From assembly GCA_963920705.1 (NCBI GenBank), contig OY987227.1, positions 25,277,935 through 25,341,934 of the forward strand: 64,000 nucleotides of DNA, given 5' to 3'. Every line of letters starts with the position of its first letter. Within the stretch, counting starts at the first letter, position 1. This document shows, one piece after another, positions 12,001-25,027 of the stretch. Source of the DNA: Odiellus spinosus. Its lineage: Eukaryota > Arthropoda > Arachnida > Opiliones > Phalangiidae. The notes below the pieces were generated by a model that worked only from the letters and a program-made list of their open reading frames with translations, did not search any database and had not been told where the DNA came from. A program made the translations under genes and the position numbers.

Positions 12001-13247
12001 GTATTTTTACAGGGGGTGTATTTTTACAGGGGGTGTATTTTTACATTGGGTGAATTTTTACAGGGGGTGTATTTTTACAGGGGGTGTATTTTTCAAATCT
12101 CAAAAATCTCAATTTTCCAAATCTCAAAAATCTCAATTTTTCAAATCTCAAAAATCTCAATTTTTCAAATGTCAAAAATCTCTATTTTTCAAATGTTAAA
12201 AATCTCAATTTTCCAAATCTCAAAAATCTCAATTTTCCAAATCTCAATTTTCCAAATCTCAATTTTCCAAGTCTCAATTTTCCAAATCTCAATTTTCCAA
12301 ATCTCAATTTTCCAAATCTCAATTTTCCAAATCTCAATTTTCCAAATCTCAATTTTCCAAATCTCAATTTTCCAAATCTCAATTTTCCAAATCTCATTTT
12401 TCCAAATCTCATTTTTCCAAATCTCAATTTTCCAAGTCTCAATTTTCCAAGTCTCAATTTTCCAAATCTCAATTTTCCAAATCTCAATTTTCCAAATCTC
12501 AATCTTCCAAATCTCAATTTTCCAAATCTCAATTTTCCAAATCTCAATTTTCCAAATCTCAATTTTCCAAATCTCAATTTTCCAAATCTCAATTTTCCAA
12601 ATCTCAATTTTCCAAATCTCATTTTTCCAAATTTCAATTTTCCAAATCTCAATTTTCCAAGTCTCAATTTTCCAAGTCTCAATTTTCCAAGTCTGTGTAT
12701 TTTAACAGGGGGTGTATTTTTACAGGGGGTGTTTTTTTACAGGGGGTGAATTTTTACAGGGGGTGTATTTTTACAGGGGGTGTATTTTTACAGGGGGTGT
12801 ATTTTTACAGGGGGTGTATTTTTACAGGGGGTGTATTTTTACAGGGGGTGTATTTTTACAGGGGGTGTATTTTTCAAATCTCAATTTTCCAAATCTCAAA
12901 AATCTCAATTTTCAAAATCTCAAAAATCTCAATTTTCCAAATCTCAAAAATCTCAATTTTCCAAATCTCAATTTTCCAAATCTCAATTTTCCAAATCTCA
13001 ATTTTCCAAATATCAATTTTCCAAATCTCAATTTTCCAAATCTCAATTTTCCAAATCTCAATTTTCCAAATCTCAATTTTCCAAATCTCAATTTTCCAAA
13101 TCTCAAGTTTCCAAATCTCAATTTTCCAAATCTCAATTTTCCAAATCTCAAGTTTCCAAATCTCAATTTTCCAAATCTCAATTTTGCAAATCTCAATTTT
13201 GCAAATCTCAATTTTCCAAGTCTAAATTTTTCAAATCTCAATTTTCC
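9006..13247 (+). repeat. Interleaved 15-bp (TCCAAATCTCAATTT) and 17-bp satellite cassettes
   Basis: Blocks of the 15-bp unit TCCAAATCTCAATTT, introduced by 24-bp units carrying TCTCAAAAATCTCAATTT, alternate with blocks of the 17-bp unit. After the first block, cassettes begin at about 9929, 10459, 11543, 12084 and 12864 with the same junction GTGTATTTTTCAAATCTC. Blocks mostly close with CCAAGTCTGTGTATTTT (about 9766, 10163, 11379, 11754, 12688). Repeated junctions mean the cassettes were copied as higher-order units. The 15-bp period keeps frame, giving pentapeptide-periodic frames on both strands (NFPNL, SKSQF, RFGKL); these are not called as genes. Confidence 0.9.
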
Positions 13248-14449
13248 TGTATTTTTACATGGGGTGTATTTTTACATTGGGTGTATTTTTACAGGGGGTG
13301 TATTTTTACAGGGGGTGTATTTTTACAGGGGTGTATTTTTACATAGGGTGTATTTTTACGGGGGGTGTATTTTTACAGGGGGTGTAATTTTTACAGGGGG
13401 TGTATTTTTACGGGGGGTGTATTTTTACAGGGGGTGTTTTTTTACAGCGGTTGTATTTTTACAGGGGGTGTAATTTTACAGGGGGTGTAATTTTTACAGG
13501 TGTGTATTTTTACAGGGGGTGTATTTTTACAGGGGGTGTTTTTTTTACAGCGGTTGTATTTTTACAGGGGTGTATTTTTACAGGGGGTGTATTTTTACAG
13601 GGGGTGTATTTTTACAGGGGGTGTATTTTTACAGGGGGTGTAATTTTTCAGGGGGAGTATTTTTACATTGGGTGTATTTTTACAGGGGATGTATTTTTAC
13701 AGGGGGTGTAATTTTACAGGGGTGTATTTTTACAGTTGGTGAATTTTTACAGGGGGTGTATTTTTACAGGGGGTGTAATTTTACGGGGGTGTAATTTTTA
13801 CAGGGGGTGTATTTTTACAAGGGGTGTATTTTTACTGGGGTGTATTTTTACAGGGGGTGTATTTTTACAGGGGGTGTATTTTTACAGTGGGTGTATTTTT
13901 ACAGGGGGTGTATTTTTACAGGGGGTGTATTTTTACAGGGGGTGTATTTTTACAGGGTGTGTATTTTTACAGGGGGTGTATTTTTACAGGGGGTGTATTT
14001 TTACAGGGGGTGTATTTTTACATTGGGTGTATTTTTACAGGGGGTGTATTTTTACAGGGGGTGTATTTTTACAGGGGGTGTATTTTTACAGGGGGTGTAT
14101 TTTTACAGGGTGTGTATTTTTACAGGGGGTGTATTTTTAGAGGGGGTGTATTTTTACAGGGGGTGTATTTTTACAGGGGGTGAATTTTTACAGGGGGTGT
14201 ATTTTTACAGGGGGTGTATTTTTACAGGGGGTGTATTTTGCAGGGGGTGTATTTTTACGGGGGTGTAGTTTACAGGGGGTGTAATTTTACAGGAGGTGTA
14301 ATTTTTACAGGGGGTGTATTTTTACAGGGGGTGTATTTTTACAGGGGGTGTATTTTTACGGGGGGTGTATTTTTACAGGGGGTGTAATTTTACAGGAGGT
14401 GTAATTTTTCAGGTGTAATTTTTACAGGGGGTGTATTTTTAAAAATTAC
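13248..14449 (+). repeat. 17-bp satellite, G-rich on + strand (left arm inner part)
   Basis: About 70 units of GGGGGTGTATTTTTACA with few variants: GGGGTG with one G lost, ATTGGGTG, AGCGGTTG and GTGTAATTTTTACA. The AGCGGTTG variant matches ACAACCGCT variants of the right arm, which supports common origin. Confidence 0.92.
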
Positions 14450-17400
14450 ACCTCCTGTAAAATTACACCCCCTGTAAAAATTACATCCCCGTAAAATTAC
14501 ACCCCCTGTAAAAATACACCCCCTGTAAAAATACACCCCCTGTAAAATTATACCCCCTGTAAAAATACATCCCCTGTAAAAATACACCCCCTGTAAAAAT
14601 ACACCCCCTGAAAAATTACACCCCCTGTAAAAATACCCCCCTGTAAAAATACACCCCCTGTAAAAATACACCCCTGTAAAAATACAACCGCTGTAAAAAA
14701 AACACCCCCTTTAAAAATACACCCCCTGTAAAAATACACCCCCTATAAAAATTACACCCCCTGTAAAATTACACCCCCTGTAAAAATACAACCGCTGTAA
14801 AAAAAACACCCCCTGTAAAAATACATCCTCCGTAAAAATTCACCCCCTGTAAAAATACACCCCCTGTAAAAATACACCCCCTGTAAAAATACACCCCTGT
14901 AAAAATACACCCCCTGTAAAAATACACCCCCTGTAAAAATACACCCCCTGTAAAAATTACACCCCGTAAAATTACACCCCCTGTAAAAATACACCCCCTG
15001 TAAAAATACACCCCCTGTAAAATTACACCCCCTGTAAAAATACATCCCCTGTAAAAATACACCCCCTGTAAAAATACACCCCCTGTAAAAATACACCCCC
15101 TGTAAAAATTACACCCCGTAAAATTACACCCCCTGTAAAAATACACCCCCTGTAAAAATACACCCCCTGTAAAATTACACCCCCTGTAAAAATACATCCC
15201 CTGTAAAAATACACCCCCTGTAAAAATACACCCCCTGTAAAAATACACCCCCTGTAAAAATACACCCCCTGTAAAAATACACCCCCTGTAAAAATACACC
15301 CCCTGTAAAATTACACCCCCTGTAAAATTACACCCCCTGTAAAAATACACCCCTGTTAAAATACACCCCCTGTAAAAATACACCCCCTGTAAAAATACAC
15401 CCCCTGTAAAAATACACCCCCTGTAAAAATACACCCCCTGTAAAAATTACGCCCCCTGTAAAATTACGCCCCCTGTGAAAATACAACCGCTGTAAAAAAA
15501 CACCCCCTGTAAAAATACACCCCCTGTAAAAATACACCCCCTGTAAAAATTACACCCCCTGTAAAAATTACACCCCCTGTAAAAATTACACCCCCTGTAA
15601 AAATACACCCCCTGTAAAAATACACCCCTGTAAAAATACACCCCCTGTAAAATTACACCCCCTGTAAAAATACACCCCCTGTAAAAATACACCCCCTGTA
15701 AAAATACACCCCCTGTAAAAATACTCCCCCTGTAAAAATACACCACCTGTAAAAATACACCCCTGTAAAAATACACCCCTGTAAAAATACACCCCCTGTA
15801 AAAATACACCCCCTGTAAAAATACACCCCCTGTAAAAATACACCCCCTGTAAAAATACACCCCTGTAAAAATTACACCCCGTAAAATTACACCCCCTGTA
15901 AAAATACACCCCCTTTAAAAATGCACCCCTTGTAAAATTACACCCCCTGTAAAAATACATCCCCTGTAAAAATACACCCCCTGTAAAAATACACCCCCTG
16001 AAAAATTACACCCCCTGTAAAAATACACCCTATGTAAAAACACACCCCCTGTAAAAATACACCCCCTGTAAAAATACACCCCCTGTAAAAATACACCCCC
16101 TGTAAAAATACACCCCCTGTAAAAATACACCCCCTGTAAAAATACACCCCCTGTAAAAATTACACCCCCTGTAAAATTACACCCCCTGTAAAATTACACC
16201 CCCTGTAAAATTACACCCCCTGTAAAAATACAACCGCTGTAAAAATACACCCCTGTAAAAATTACACTCCCTGTAAAATTACACCCCCTGTAAAAATACA
16301 ACCGCTGTAAAAAAACACCCCCTGTAAAAATACACCCCCTGTAAAAATACACCCCCTGAAAAATTACACCCCCTGTAAAAATACACCCTATGTAAAAACA
16401 CACCCCCTGTAAAAATACACCCCCTGTAAAAATACACCCCCTGTAAAAATACACCCCCTGTAAAAATACACCCCCTGTAAAAATACACCCCCTGTAAAAA
16501 TTACACCCCCTGTAAAATTACACCCCCTGTAAAATTACACCCCCTGTAAAATTACACCCCCTGTAAAAATACAACCGCTGTAAAAATTACACTCCCTGTA
16601 AAATTACACCCCCTGTAAAAATACAACCGCTGTAAAAAAACACCCCCTGTAAAAATACACCCCCTGTAAAAATACACCCCCTGTAAAAATACACCCCCTG
16701 TAAAAATACACCCCCTGTAAAAATACACCCCCTGTAAAATTACACCCCCTGTAAAAATACACCCCCTGTAAAAATACACCCACTGTAAAAATACACCCAC
16801 TGTAAAAATACACCCACTGTAAAAATACACCCCCTGTAAAAATACACCCCCTGTAAAAATACACCCCCTGTAAAAATACACCCCCTGTAAAAATACACCC
16901 CTGTAAAAATACACCCCCTGTAAAAATACACCCCCATTTAAAAATACACCCCCTGTAAAATTACACCCCCTGTAAAAATACACCCCCTGTAAAAATACAC
17001 CCCCTGTAAAAATACACCCCCTGTAAAAATACACCCCCTGTAAAAATACACCCCCTGTAAAAATACACCCCCTGTAAAAATACACCCCCTGTAAAAATAC
17101 ACCCCCTGAAAAATTACACCCCCTGTAAAAATACACCCTATGTAAAAACACACCCCCTGTAAAAATACACCCCTGTAAAAGTACACCCCCTGTAAAAATA
17201 CACCCCCTGTAAAAATACACCCCCTGTAAAAATACACCCCCTGTTAAAATACACCCCCTGAAAAAATACATCCCCTGTAAAAATACACCCCCTGAAAAAT
17301 TACACCACCTGTAAAAACACACCCCCTGTAAAAACACACCCCCTGTAAAAATCCACCCCCTGTAAAAATACACCCCCTGTAAAAATACACCCACTGTATA

Positions 17401-20400
17401 AATACAACCGCTGTAAAAAAACACCCCCTGTAAAAATACACCCCCTGTAAAAATACACCCCCTGTAAAATTACACCCCCTGTAAAAATACATCCCCTGTA
17501 AAAATACACCCGCTGTAAAAATACACCCCCTGAAAAATTACACCCCCTGTAAAAATACACCCCCTGTAAAAATACACCCAATGTAAAAATACAACCGCTG
17601 TAAAAAAACACCCCCTGTAAAAATACACCCCCTGTAAAAATACACCCCCTGTAAAAATACACCCCCTGTAAAAATACACCCCCTGTAAAAATACACCCCC
17701 TGTAAAATTACACCCCCTGTAAAATTACACCCCCTGTAAAATTACACCCCCTGTAAAAATACAACCGCTGTAAAAAAACACCCCCTGTAAAAATACACCC
17801 CCTGTAAAAATACACCCCCTGTAAAAATACACCCCCTGTAAAAATACACCCCCTGTAAAAATACACCCCCTGTAAAAATACACCCCCTGTAAAAATACAC
17901 CCCCTGTAAAATTACACCCCCTGTAAAATTACACCCCCTGTAATAATACACCCCCTTTAAAATTACACCCCCTGTAAAAATACATCCCTTGTAAAAATAC
18001 ACCCCCTGTAAAAATACACCCCCTGAAAAATTACACCACCTGTAAAAATACACCCCCTGTAAAAACACACCCCCTGTAAAAATACACCCCCTGTAAAAAT
18101 ACACCCCCTGTAAAAATACACCCACTGTAAAAATACACCCCCTGTAAAAATTACACCCCCTGTAAAAATTACACCCCCTGTAAAAATACACCCCCTGTAA
18201 AAATTCACCCCTGTAAAAATACACCCCCTGTAAAATTACACCCCCTGTAAAAATACACCCACTGTAAAAATACACCCACTGTAAAAATACACCCCCTGTA
18301 AAAATACACCCCCTGTAAAAATACACCCCCTGTAAAAATACACCCCCTGTAAAAATACTCCCCCTGTAAAAATACACCCCCTGTAAAAATACACCCCTGT
18401 AAAAATACACCCCTGTAAAAATACACCCCCTGTAAAAATACACCCCCTGTAAAAATACACCCCCTGTAAAAATGACACCCCGTAAAATTACACCCCCGGT
18501 AAAAATACACCCCCGGTAAAAATGCACCCCCTGTAAAATTACACCCCCTGTAAAAATACATCCCCTGTAAAAATACACCCCCTGTAAAAATACACCCCCT
18601 GAAAAATTACACCCCCTGTAAAAACACACCCCCTGTAAAAATACACCCCCTGTAAAAATACACCCCCTGTAAAATTACACCCCCTGTAAAAATACACCCA
18701 CTGTAAAAATACACCCACTGTAAAAATACACCCACTGTAAAAATACACCCCCTGTAAAAATACACCCCCTGTAAAAATACACCCCCTGTAAAAATACACC
18801 CCCTGCAAAAATACACCCCCTGTAAAAATACACCCCTGTAAAAATACACCCCCTGTAAAAATACACCCCCTGTAATAATACACCCCCTGTAAAAATACAC
18901 CCCCTGTAAAAATACACCCCCTGTAAAAATACACCCCCTGTAAAAATTACACCCCCTGTAAAAATACACCCCCTGTAAAAATACACCCCCTGTAAAAATA
19001 CACCCCCTGTAAAAATACACCCCCTGTAAAAACACACCCCCTGTAAAAATACACCCAATGTAAAAATACACCCCCTGTAAAAATTACACCCCCTGTAAAA
19101 ATACACCCCCTGTAAAAATACACCCCCTGTAAAAATACACCCCCTGTAAAAATACACCCCCTGTAAAAATACACCCCCTGTAAAAATTACACCCCCTGTA
19201 AAAATACACCCCCTGTAAAAATACACCCCTGTAAAAATACACCCCTGTAAAAATTACACTCCCTGTAAAATTACACCACCTGTAAAAATACAACCCCTGT
19301 AAAAATACACCCCTGTAAAAATACACCCCTGTAAAAATTACACTCCCTGTAAAATTACACCACCTGTAAAAATACAACCGCTGTAAAAAAACACCCCCTG
19401 TAAAAATACACCCCCTGTAAAAATACACCCCCTGTAAAATTACACCCCCTGTAAAAATACACCCCCTGTAAAATTACACCCCCTGTAAAAATACACCCCC
19501 TGTAAAAATTCACCCCTGTAAAAATACACCCCTGTAAAAATACACCCCCTGTAAAATTACACCCCCTGTAAAAATACACCCACTGTAAAAATACACCCAC
19601 TGTAAAAATACACCCCCTGTAAAAATACACCCCCTGTAAAAATACACCCCCTGTAAAAATACACCCCCTGTAAAAATACTCCCCCTGTAAAAATACACCC
19701 CCTGTAAAAATACACCCCTGTAAAAATACACCCCTGTAAAAATACACCCCCTGTAAAAATACACCCCCTGTAAAAATAGACCCCCTGTAAAAATACACCC
19801 CCTGTAAAAATTACACCCCGTAAAATTACACCCCCTGTAAAAATACACCCCCTTTAAAAATGCACCCCCTGTAAAATTACACCCCCTGTAAAAATACATC
19901 CCCTGTAAAAATACACCCCCTGTAAAAATACATCCCCTGAAAAATTACACCCCCTGTAAAAACACACCCCCTGTAAAAATACACCCCCTGTAAAAATACA
20001 CCCCCTGTAAAAATACACCCCCTGTAAAAATACACCCCCTGTAAAAATACACCCCCTGTAAAAATACACCCCCTGTAAAAATACACCCCCTGTAAAAATA
20101 CACCCCCTGTAAAAATTACACCCCCTGTAAAATTACACCCCCTGTAAAATTACACCCCCTGTAAAATTACACCCCCTGTAAAAATACAACCGCTGTAAAA
20201 AAACACCCCCTGTAAAAATACACCCCCTGTAAAAATACACCCCTGTAAAAATACACCCCTGTAAAAATTACACTCCCTGTAAAATTACACCACCTGTAAA
20301 AATACAACCGCTGTAAAAAAACACCCCCTGTAAAAATACACCCCCTGTAAAAATACACCCCCTGTAAAAATTACACCCCCTGTAAAAATACACCCCCTGT

Positions 20401-23400
20401 AAAAATACACCCCCTGTAAAAATGCACCCCCTGTAAAATTACACCCCCTGTAAAAATACACCCCCTGTAAAAATACACCCACTGTAAAAATACACCCACT
20501 GTAAAAATACACCCCCTGTAAAAATACACCCCCTGTAAAAATACACCCCCTGTAAAAATACACCCCCTGTAAAAATACACCCCCTGTAAAAATACACCCC
20601 CTGTAAAAATACACCCCCTGTAAAAATACACCCCTGTAAAAATACACCCCCTGTAAAAATACACCCCCTGTAAAAATACACCACCTTTAAAAATACACCC
20701 CCTTTAAAAATACACCCCCTGTAAAATTACATCCCCTGTAAAAATACACCCCCTGTAAAAATACACCCCCTGTAAAAATACACCCCCTGAAAAATTACAC
20801 CCCCTGTAAAAATACACCCTATGTAAAAACACACCCCCTGTTAAAATACACCCCCTGTAAAAGTACACCCCCTGTAAAAATACACCCCCTGTAAAAATAC
20901 ACCCCCTGTAAAAATACACCCCCTGTAAAAATACACCCCCTGTAAAAATACAACCGATGTAAAAAAACACCCCCTGTAAAAATACACCCCCTGTAAAAAT
21001 ACACCCCCTGTAAAAATACACCCCCTGTAAAAATACACCCCCTGTAAAAATACACCCCCTGTAAAAATACACCCCCTGTAAAAATACACCCCCTGTAAAA
21101 TTACACCGCCTGTAAAATTACACCCCCTGTAAAAATACAACCGCAGTAAAAAACACCCCCTGTAAAAAACACCCCCTGTAAAAATACACCCCCTGTAAAA
21201 ATACACCCCCTGTAAAAATTACACCCCCTGTAAAATTACACCCCCTGTTAAAATACAACCGCTGTAAAAAACACCCCCTGTAAAAATACACCCCCTGTAA
21301 AAATACACCCCCTGTAAAAATACACCCCCTGTAAAAATTACACCCCCTGTAAAAATACACCCCCTGTAAAAATACACCCCCTGTAAAAATACACCCCCTG
21401 TAAAAATACACCCCCTGTAAAATTACACCCCCTGTAAAAATACACCCACTGTAAAAATACACCCACTGTAAAAATACACCCACTGTAAAAATACACCCCC
21501 TGTAAAAATACACCCCCTGTAAAAATACACCCCCTGTAAAAATACACCCCCTGCAAAAATACACCCCCTGTAAAAATACACCCCTGTAAAAATACACCCC
21601 CTGTAAAAATACACCCCCTGTAATAATACACCCCCTGTAAAAATACACCCCCTGTAAAAATACACCCCCTGTAAAAATACACCCCCTGTAAAAATTACAC
21701 CCCCTGTAAAAATACACCCCCTGTAAAAATACACCCCCTGTAAAAATACACCCCCTGTAAAAATACACCCCCTGTAAAAACACACCCCCTGTAAAAATAC
21801 ACCCAATGTAAAAATACACCCCCTGTAAAAATTACACCCCCTGTAAAAATACACCCCCTGTAAAAATACACCCCCTGTAAAAATACACCCCCTGTAAAAA
21901 TACACCCCCTGTAAAATTACACCCCCTGTAAAAATACACCCCCTGTAAAATTACACCCCCTGTAAAAATACACCCCCTGTAAAATTACACCCACTGTAAA
22001 AATACACCCACTGTAAAAATACACCCACTGTAAAAATACACCCCCTGTAAAAATACACCCCCTGTAAAAATACACCCCCTGTAAAAATACACCCCCTGTA
22101 AAAATACACCCCCTGTAAAAATACACCCCCTGTAAAAATACACCCCCTGTAAAAATACACCCCCTGTAAAAATACACCCCCTGTAAAAATACACCCCCTG
22201 TAAAAATACACCCCCTGAAAAATTACACCCCCTGTAAAAATACACCCCCTGTAAAAATACACCCCCTGTAAAAACACACCCCCTGTAAAAATACACCCAA
22301 TGTTAAAATACACCCAATGTAAAAATACACCCCATTAAAAATACACCCCCTGTAAAAATACACCCCCTGTAAAAATACACCCCCTGTAAAAATACACCCC
22401 CTGTAAAAATACACCCCCTGTAAAAATACACCCCCTGTAAAATTACACCGCCTGTAAAATTACACCCCCTGTAAAAATACAACCGCTGTAAAAAACACCC
22501 CCTGTAAAAAACACCCCCTGTAAAAATACACCCCCTGTAAAAATTACACCCCCTGTAAAATTACACCCCCTGTAAAAATACAACCGCTGTAAAATTACAC
22601 CGCCTGTAAAAATACACCCCCTGTAAAATTACACCGCCTGTAAAATTACACCCCCTGTAAAAATACAACCGCTGTAAAAAACACCCCCTGTAAAAAACAC
22701 CCCCTATAAAAATACACCCCCTGTAAAAATACACCCCCTGTAAAAATACACCCCCTGTAAAAATTACACCCCCTGTAAAAATACACCCCCTGTAAAAATA
22801 CACCCCCTGTAAAAATACACCCCCTGTAAAAATACACCCCCTGTAAAATTACACCCCCTGTAAAAATACACCCCCTGTAAAATTACACCCCCTGTAAAAA
22901 TACACCCACTGTAAAAATACACCCACTGTAAAAATACACCCACTGTAAAAATACACCCCCTGTAAAAATACACCCCCTGTAAAAATACACCCCCTGTAAA
23001 AATACACCCCCTGTAAAAATACACCCCCTGTAAAAATACACCCCCTGTAAAAATACACCCCTGTAAAAATACACCCCCTGTAAAAATACACCCCCTGTAA
23101 AAATACAACCGCTGTAAAAATACACCCCCTGTAATAATACACCCCCTGTAATAATACACCTCCTGTAAAAATACACGCCCTGTAAAAATACACCCCCTGT
23201 AAAAATACACCCCCTGAAAAATTACACCCCCTGAAAAATTACACCCCCTGTAAAAATACACCCCCTGTAAAAATACACCCCCTGTAAAAATACACCCCCT
23301 GTAAAAACACACCCCCTGTAAAAATACACCCAATGTAAAAATACACCCAATGTAAAAATACACCCAATGTAAAAATACACCCCATTAAAAATACACCCCC

Positions 23401-23610
23401 TGTAAAAATACACCCCCTGTAAAAATACACCCCCTGTAAAAATACACCCCCTGTAAAAATACACCCCTTGTAAAAATACACCCCTTGTAAAAATACACCC
23501 CTTGTAAAAATACACCCCTTGTAAAAATACACCCCTGTAAAAATACACCCCCTGTAAAAATTACATCCCCTGTAAAAATACACCCCCTGTAAAAATACAC
23601 CCCCTGTAAA
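14450..23610 (-). repeat. 17-bp satellite, inverted (right arm)
   Basis: About 9.2 kb (roughly 540 units by length) of TGTAAAAATACACCCCC, the reverse complement of the left-arm unit. The switch lies at about 14,440-14,455, where GTGTATTTTTAAAAATTACAC forms the turn. ACAACCGCTGT, TACACCCACTGT and TGTAATAATACA variants recur in sets, showing higher-order structure. A stretch of at least about 450 bp around 18607-19071 recurs at 21355-21819 (offset 2748 bp), including the rare TAATAATA unit at 18873 and 21621. Confidence 0.92.
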
Positions 23611-23932
23611 AATAATAAATGATAAATACACCCCCTGTAAAAATAATAAATGATAAATACACCCCCTGTAAAAATAATAAATGATAAATACACCCCCTGT
23701 AAAAATAATAAATGATAAATACACCCCCTGTAAAAATGATAAATACACCCCCTGTAAAAATAATAAATGATAAATACACCCCCTGTAAAAATAATAAATG
23801 ATAAATACACCCCCTGTAAAAATAATAAATGATAAATACACCCCCTGTAAAAATAATAAATGATAAATACACCCCCTGTAAAAATAATAAATGATAAATA
23901 CACCCCCTGTAAAAATAATAAATGATAAATAC
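23611..23932 (-). repeat. 31-bp repeats: 17-bp core plus AATAATAAATGATA spacer
   Basis: Ten or so units of AAATACACCCCCTGT followed by AAAAATAATAAATGAT, very uniform, one unit shortened near 23740. A distinct homogenised sub-array between the 17-bp array and the mirrored end modules. Confidence 0.9.
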
Positions 23933-24060
23933 ATAATAAATTGAGATTTTTGAGATTTGGAAAATTGAGATTTTTGAGATTTGGAAAATTGAGATTTTTG
24001 AGATTTGGAAAATTGAGATTTTTGAGATTTGGAAAATTGAGATTTTTGATAAATTGATTT
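23933..24060 (-). repeat. Four 24-bp units mirroring the left-arm ATCTCAATTTTCC block
   Basis: Units of ATTGAGATTTTTGAGATTTG are the reverse complement of the 24-bp units at 9015-9150, and the junction TTGATAAATTGATTTTTAAT matches inverted 9000-9035. This anchors the inverted-repeat alignment of the two arms. The 15-bp expansion seen in the left arm is missing here. Confidence 0.9.
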
Positions 24061-24610
24061 TTAATAAATACACCCCCTGAAAAAAAAAATAATAATAAAT
24101 ACACCCCCTGGAAAAAAAATAATAAATACACCCCTGTAAAAAAAAATAATAAATACACCCCTGTAAAAAAAATAATAAATACACCCCCTGTAAAAAAAAA
24201 AAAAAATAAATACACCCCCTGTAAAAAAAAAATATAAATAATAAATACACCCCCTGTAAAAAATAAATAATAAATACACCCCCTGTAAAAAAAATAATAA
24301 ATACACCCCCGTAAAAAAATAAATTAAAAATACACCCCCTGTAATAAAAAAAAAAAAAATACACCCCTGTAAAAAAAAATAATAATAAATACACCCCCTG
24401 TAAAAAAAAATTAATAATAAATACACCCCCTGTAAAAAAATAATAAATACACCCCCTGTAAAAAAATGATTTTTTTTTTTACAAGAGGTACCTCTTGTAA
24501 AAAAATCAATTATCATTTTTTTACCTTGTAAAAAAATAATAATTGATTTTTTTACAAGGGCTTGTAAAAAAATAATTGTTTTTTTTTATAAGGCGTACCC
24601 CTTGTAAAAA
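24061..24610 (-). repeat. Right end modules of the inverted block
   Basis: AATAAATACACCCCCTGT units with A-rich filler (24061-24475) mirror 8740-9000. The final about 130 bp alternates ACAAGAGGTACCTCTTGT palindrome-like pieces and ends GGCGTACCCCTTGTAAAAA, mirroring 8840-8905. CAATCGG follows directly. Confidence 0.85.
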
Positions 24611-24617
24611 CAATCGG

Positions 24618-25027
24618 AAAATGTTTTTTGTTTATTTTTTTCATTATTTTCATTTTTTAGATTGAAAGGAAAGCTTTTCATATCCTACCATCATTTTTGG
24701 AACACCCTGTAGATAAAAACTTTCCTTCCTTAGGAAAGATGCCCCTGAGGTGAGGGGAAAGGAGATGGTCTCGGGAGATCAGAAAGAATTATCGGTCTGG
24801 AGCCGATCTAGGTCAAACCACCGTGGAGTAACTTAACAAGAGACGGGGAAAAAGTCGTAACCTTCCCTCTCGAACCGATATAGGGGTGACCTAACATCAT
24901 ATATATAAGTTTTTAAACTTATTATTCACTTATTTTCTTCAGCATAATTATACCGCAAATTCTTATTTTTGCCGCTTGTGCTAGATTTGCCGATACTTCC
25001 TACTAGAAGCTAGAACGCGATAGTGTA
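24618..25027. other. No gene recognised
   Basis: Contains TTTGGAACACCCTGTA near 24690, a word common in invertebrate repeats, and a less AT-rich stretch 24720-24890 without an open frame of note. Confidence 0.35.

Larger units (their letters stand above)
7812..24610. repeat. Giant inverted satellite block (foldback-like), whole extent
   Basis: About 16.8 kb of nearly pure tandem repeats. The main unit is 17 bp, GGGGGTGTATTTTTACA, on the + strand left of about 14,450 and reverse-complemented to the right. Outer modules mirror each other: TATTTATT-spaced GGGGGTG units and an ATCAATTTATCAAAAATC junction occur at 8740-9040 and inverted at 23930-24475, and a module of alternating ACAAGGG/CCTTGT runs with GTACC occurs at 8840-8905 and at 24470-24605. 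The heptamer CAATCGG flanks both sides (7805-7811 and 24611-24617). Long inverted arms built of short subrepeats resemble the architecture of Drosophila Foldback elements (known), but no transposase or unique centre is present. The left arm is about 6.6 kb, the right about 10.2 kb. Confidence 0.85.

Noticed and set aside
14450..23610. CRISPR array
   Set aside because: The repeats are directly adjacent 17-bp units without unique spacers, in an intron-bearing eukaryotic genome with no cas genes.
7833..24516. Dozens of long overlapping ORFs on both strands read as a protein family
   Set aside because: They follow exactly from stop-free 17-bp and 15-bp tandem units and open in several frames at once; starts and ends fall at array-module edges; no splice or codon signal distinguishes one frame.
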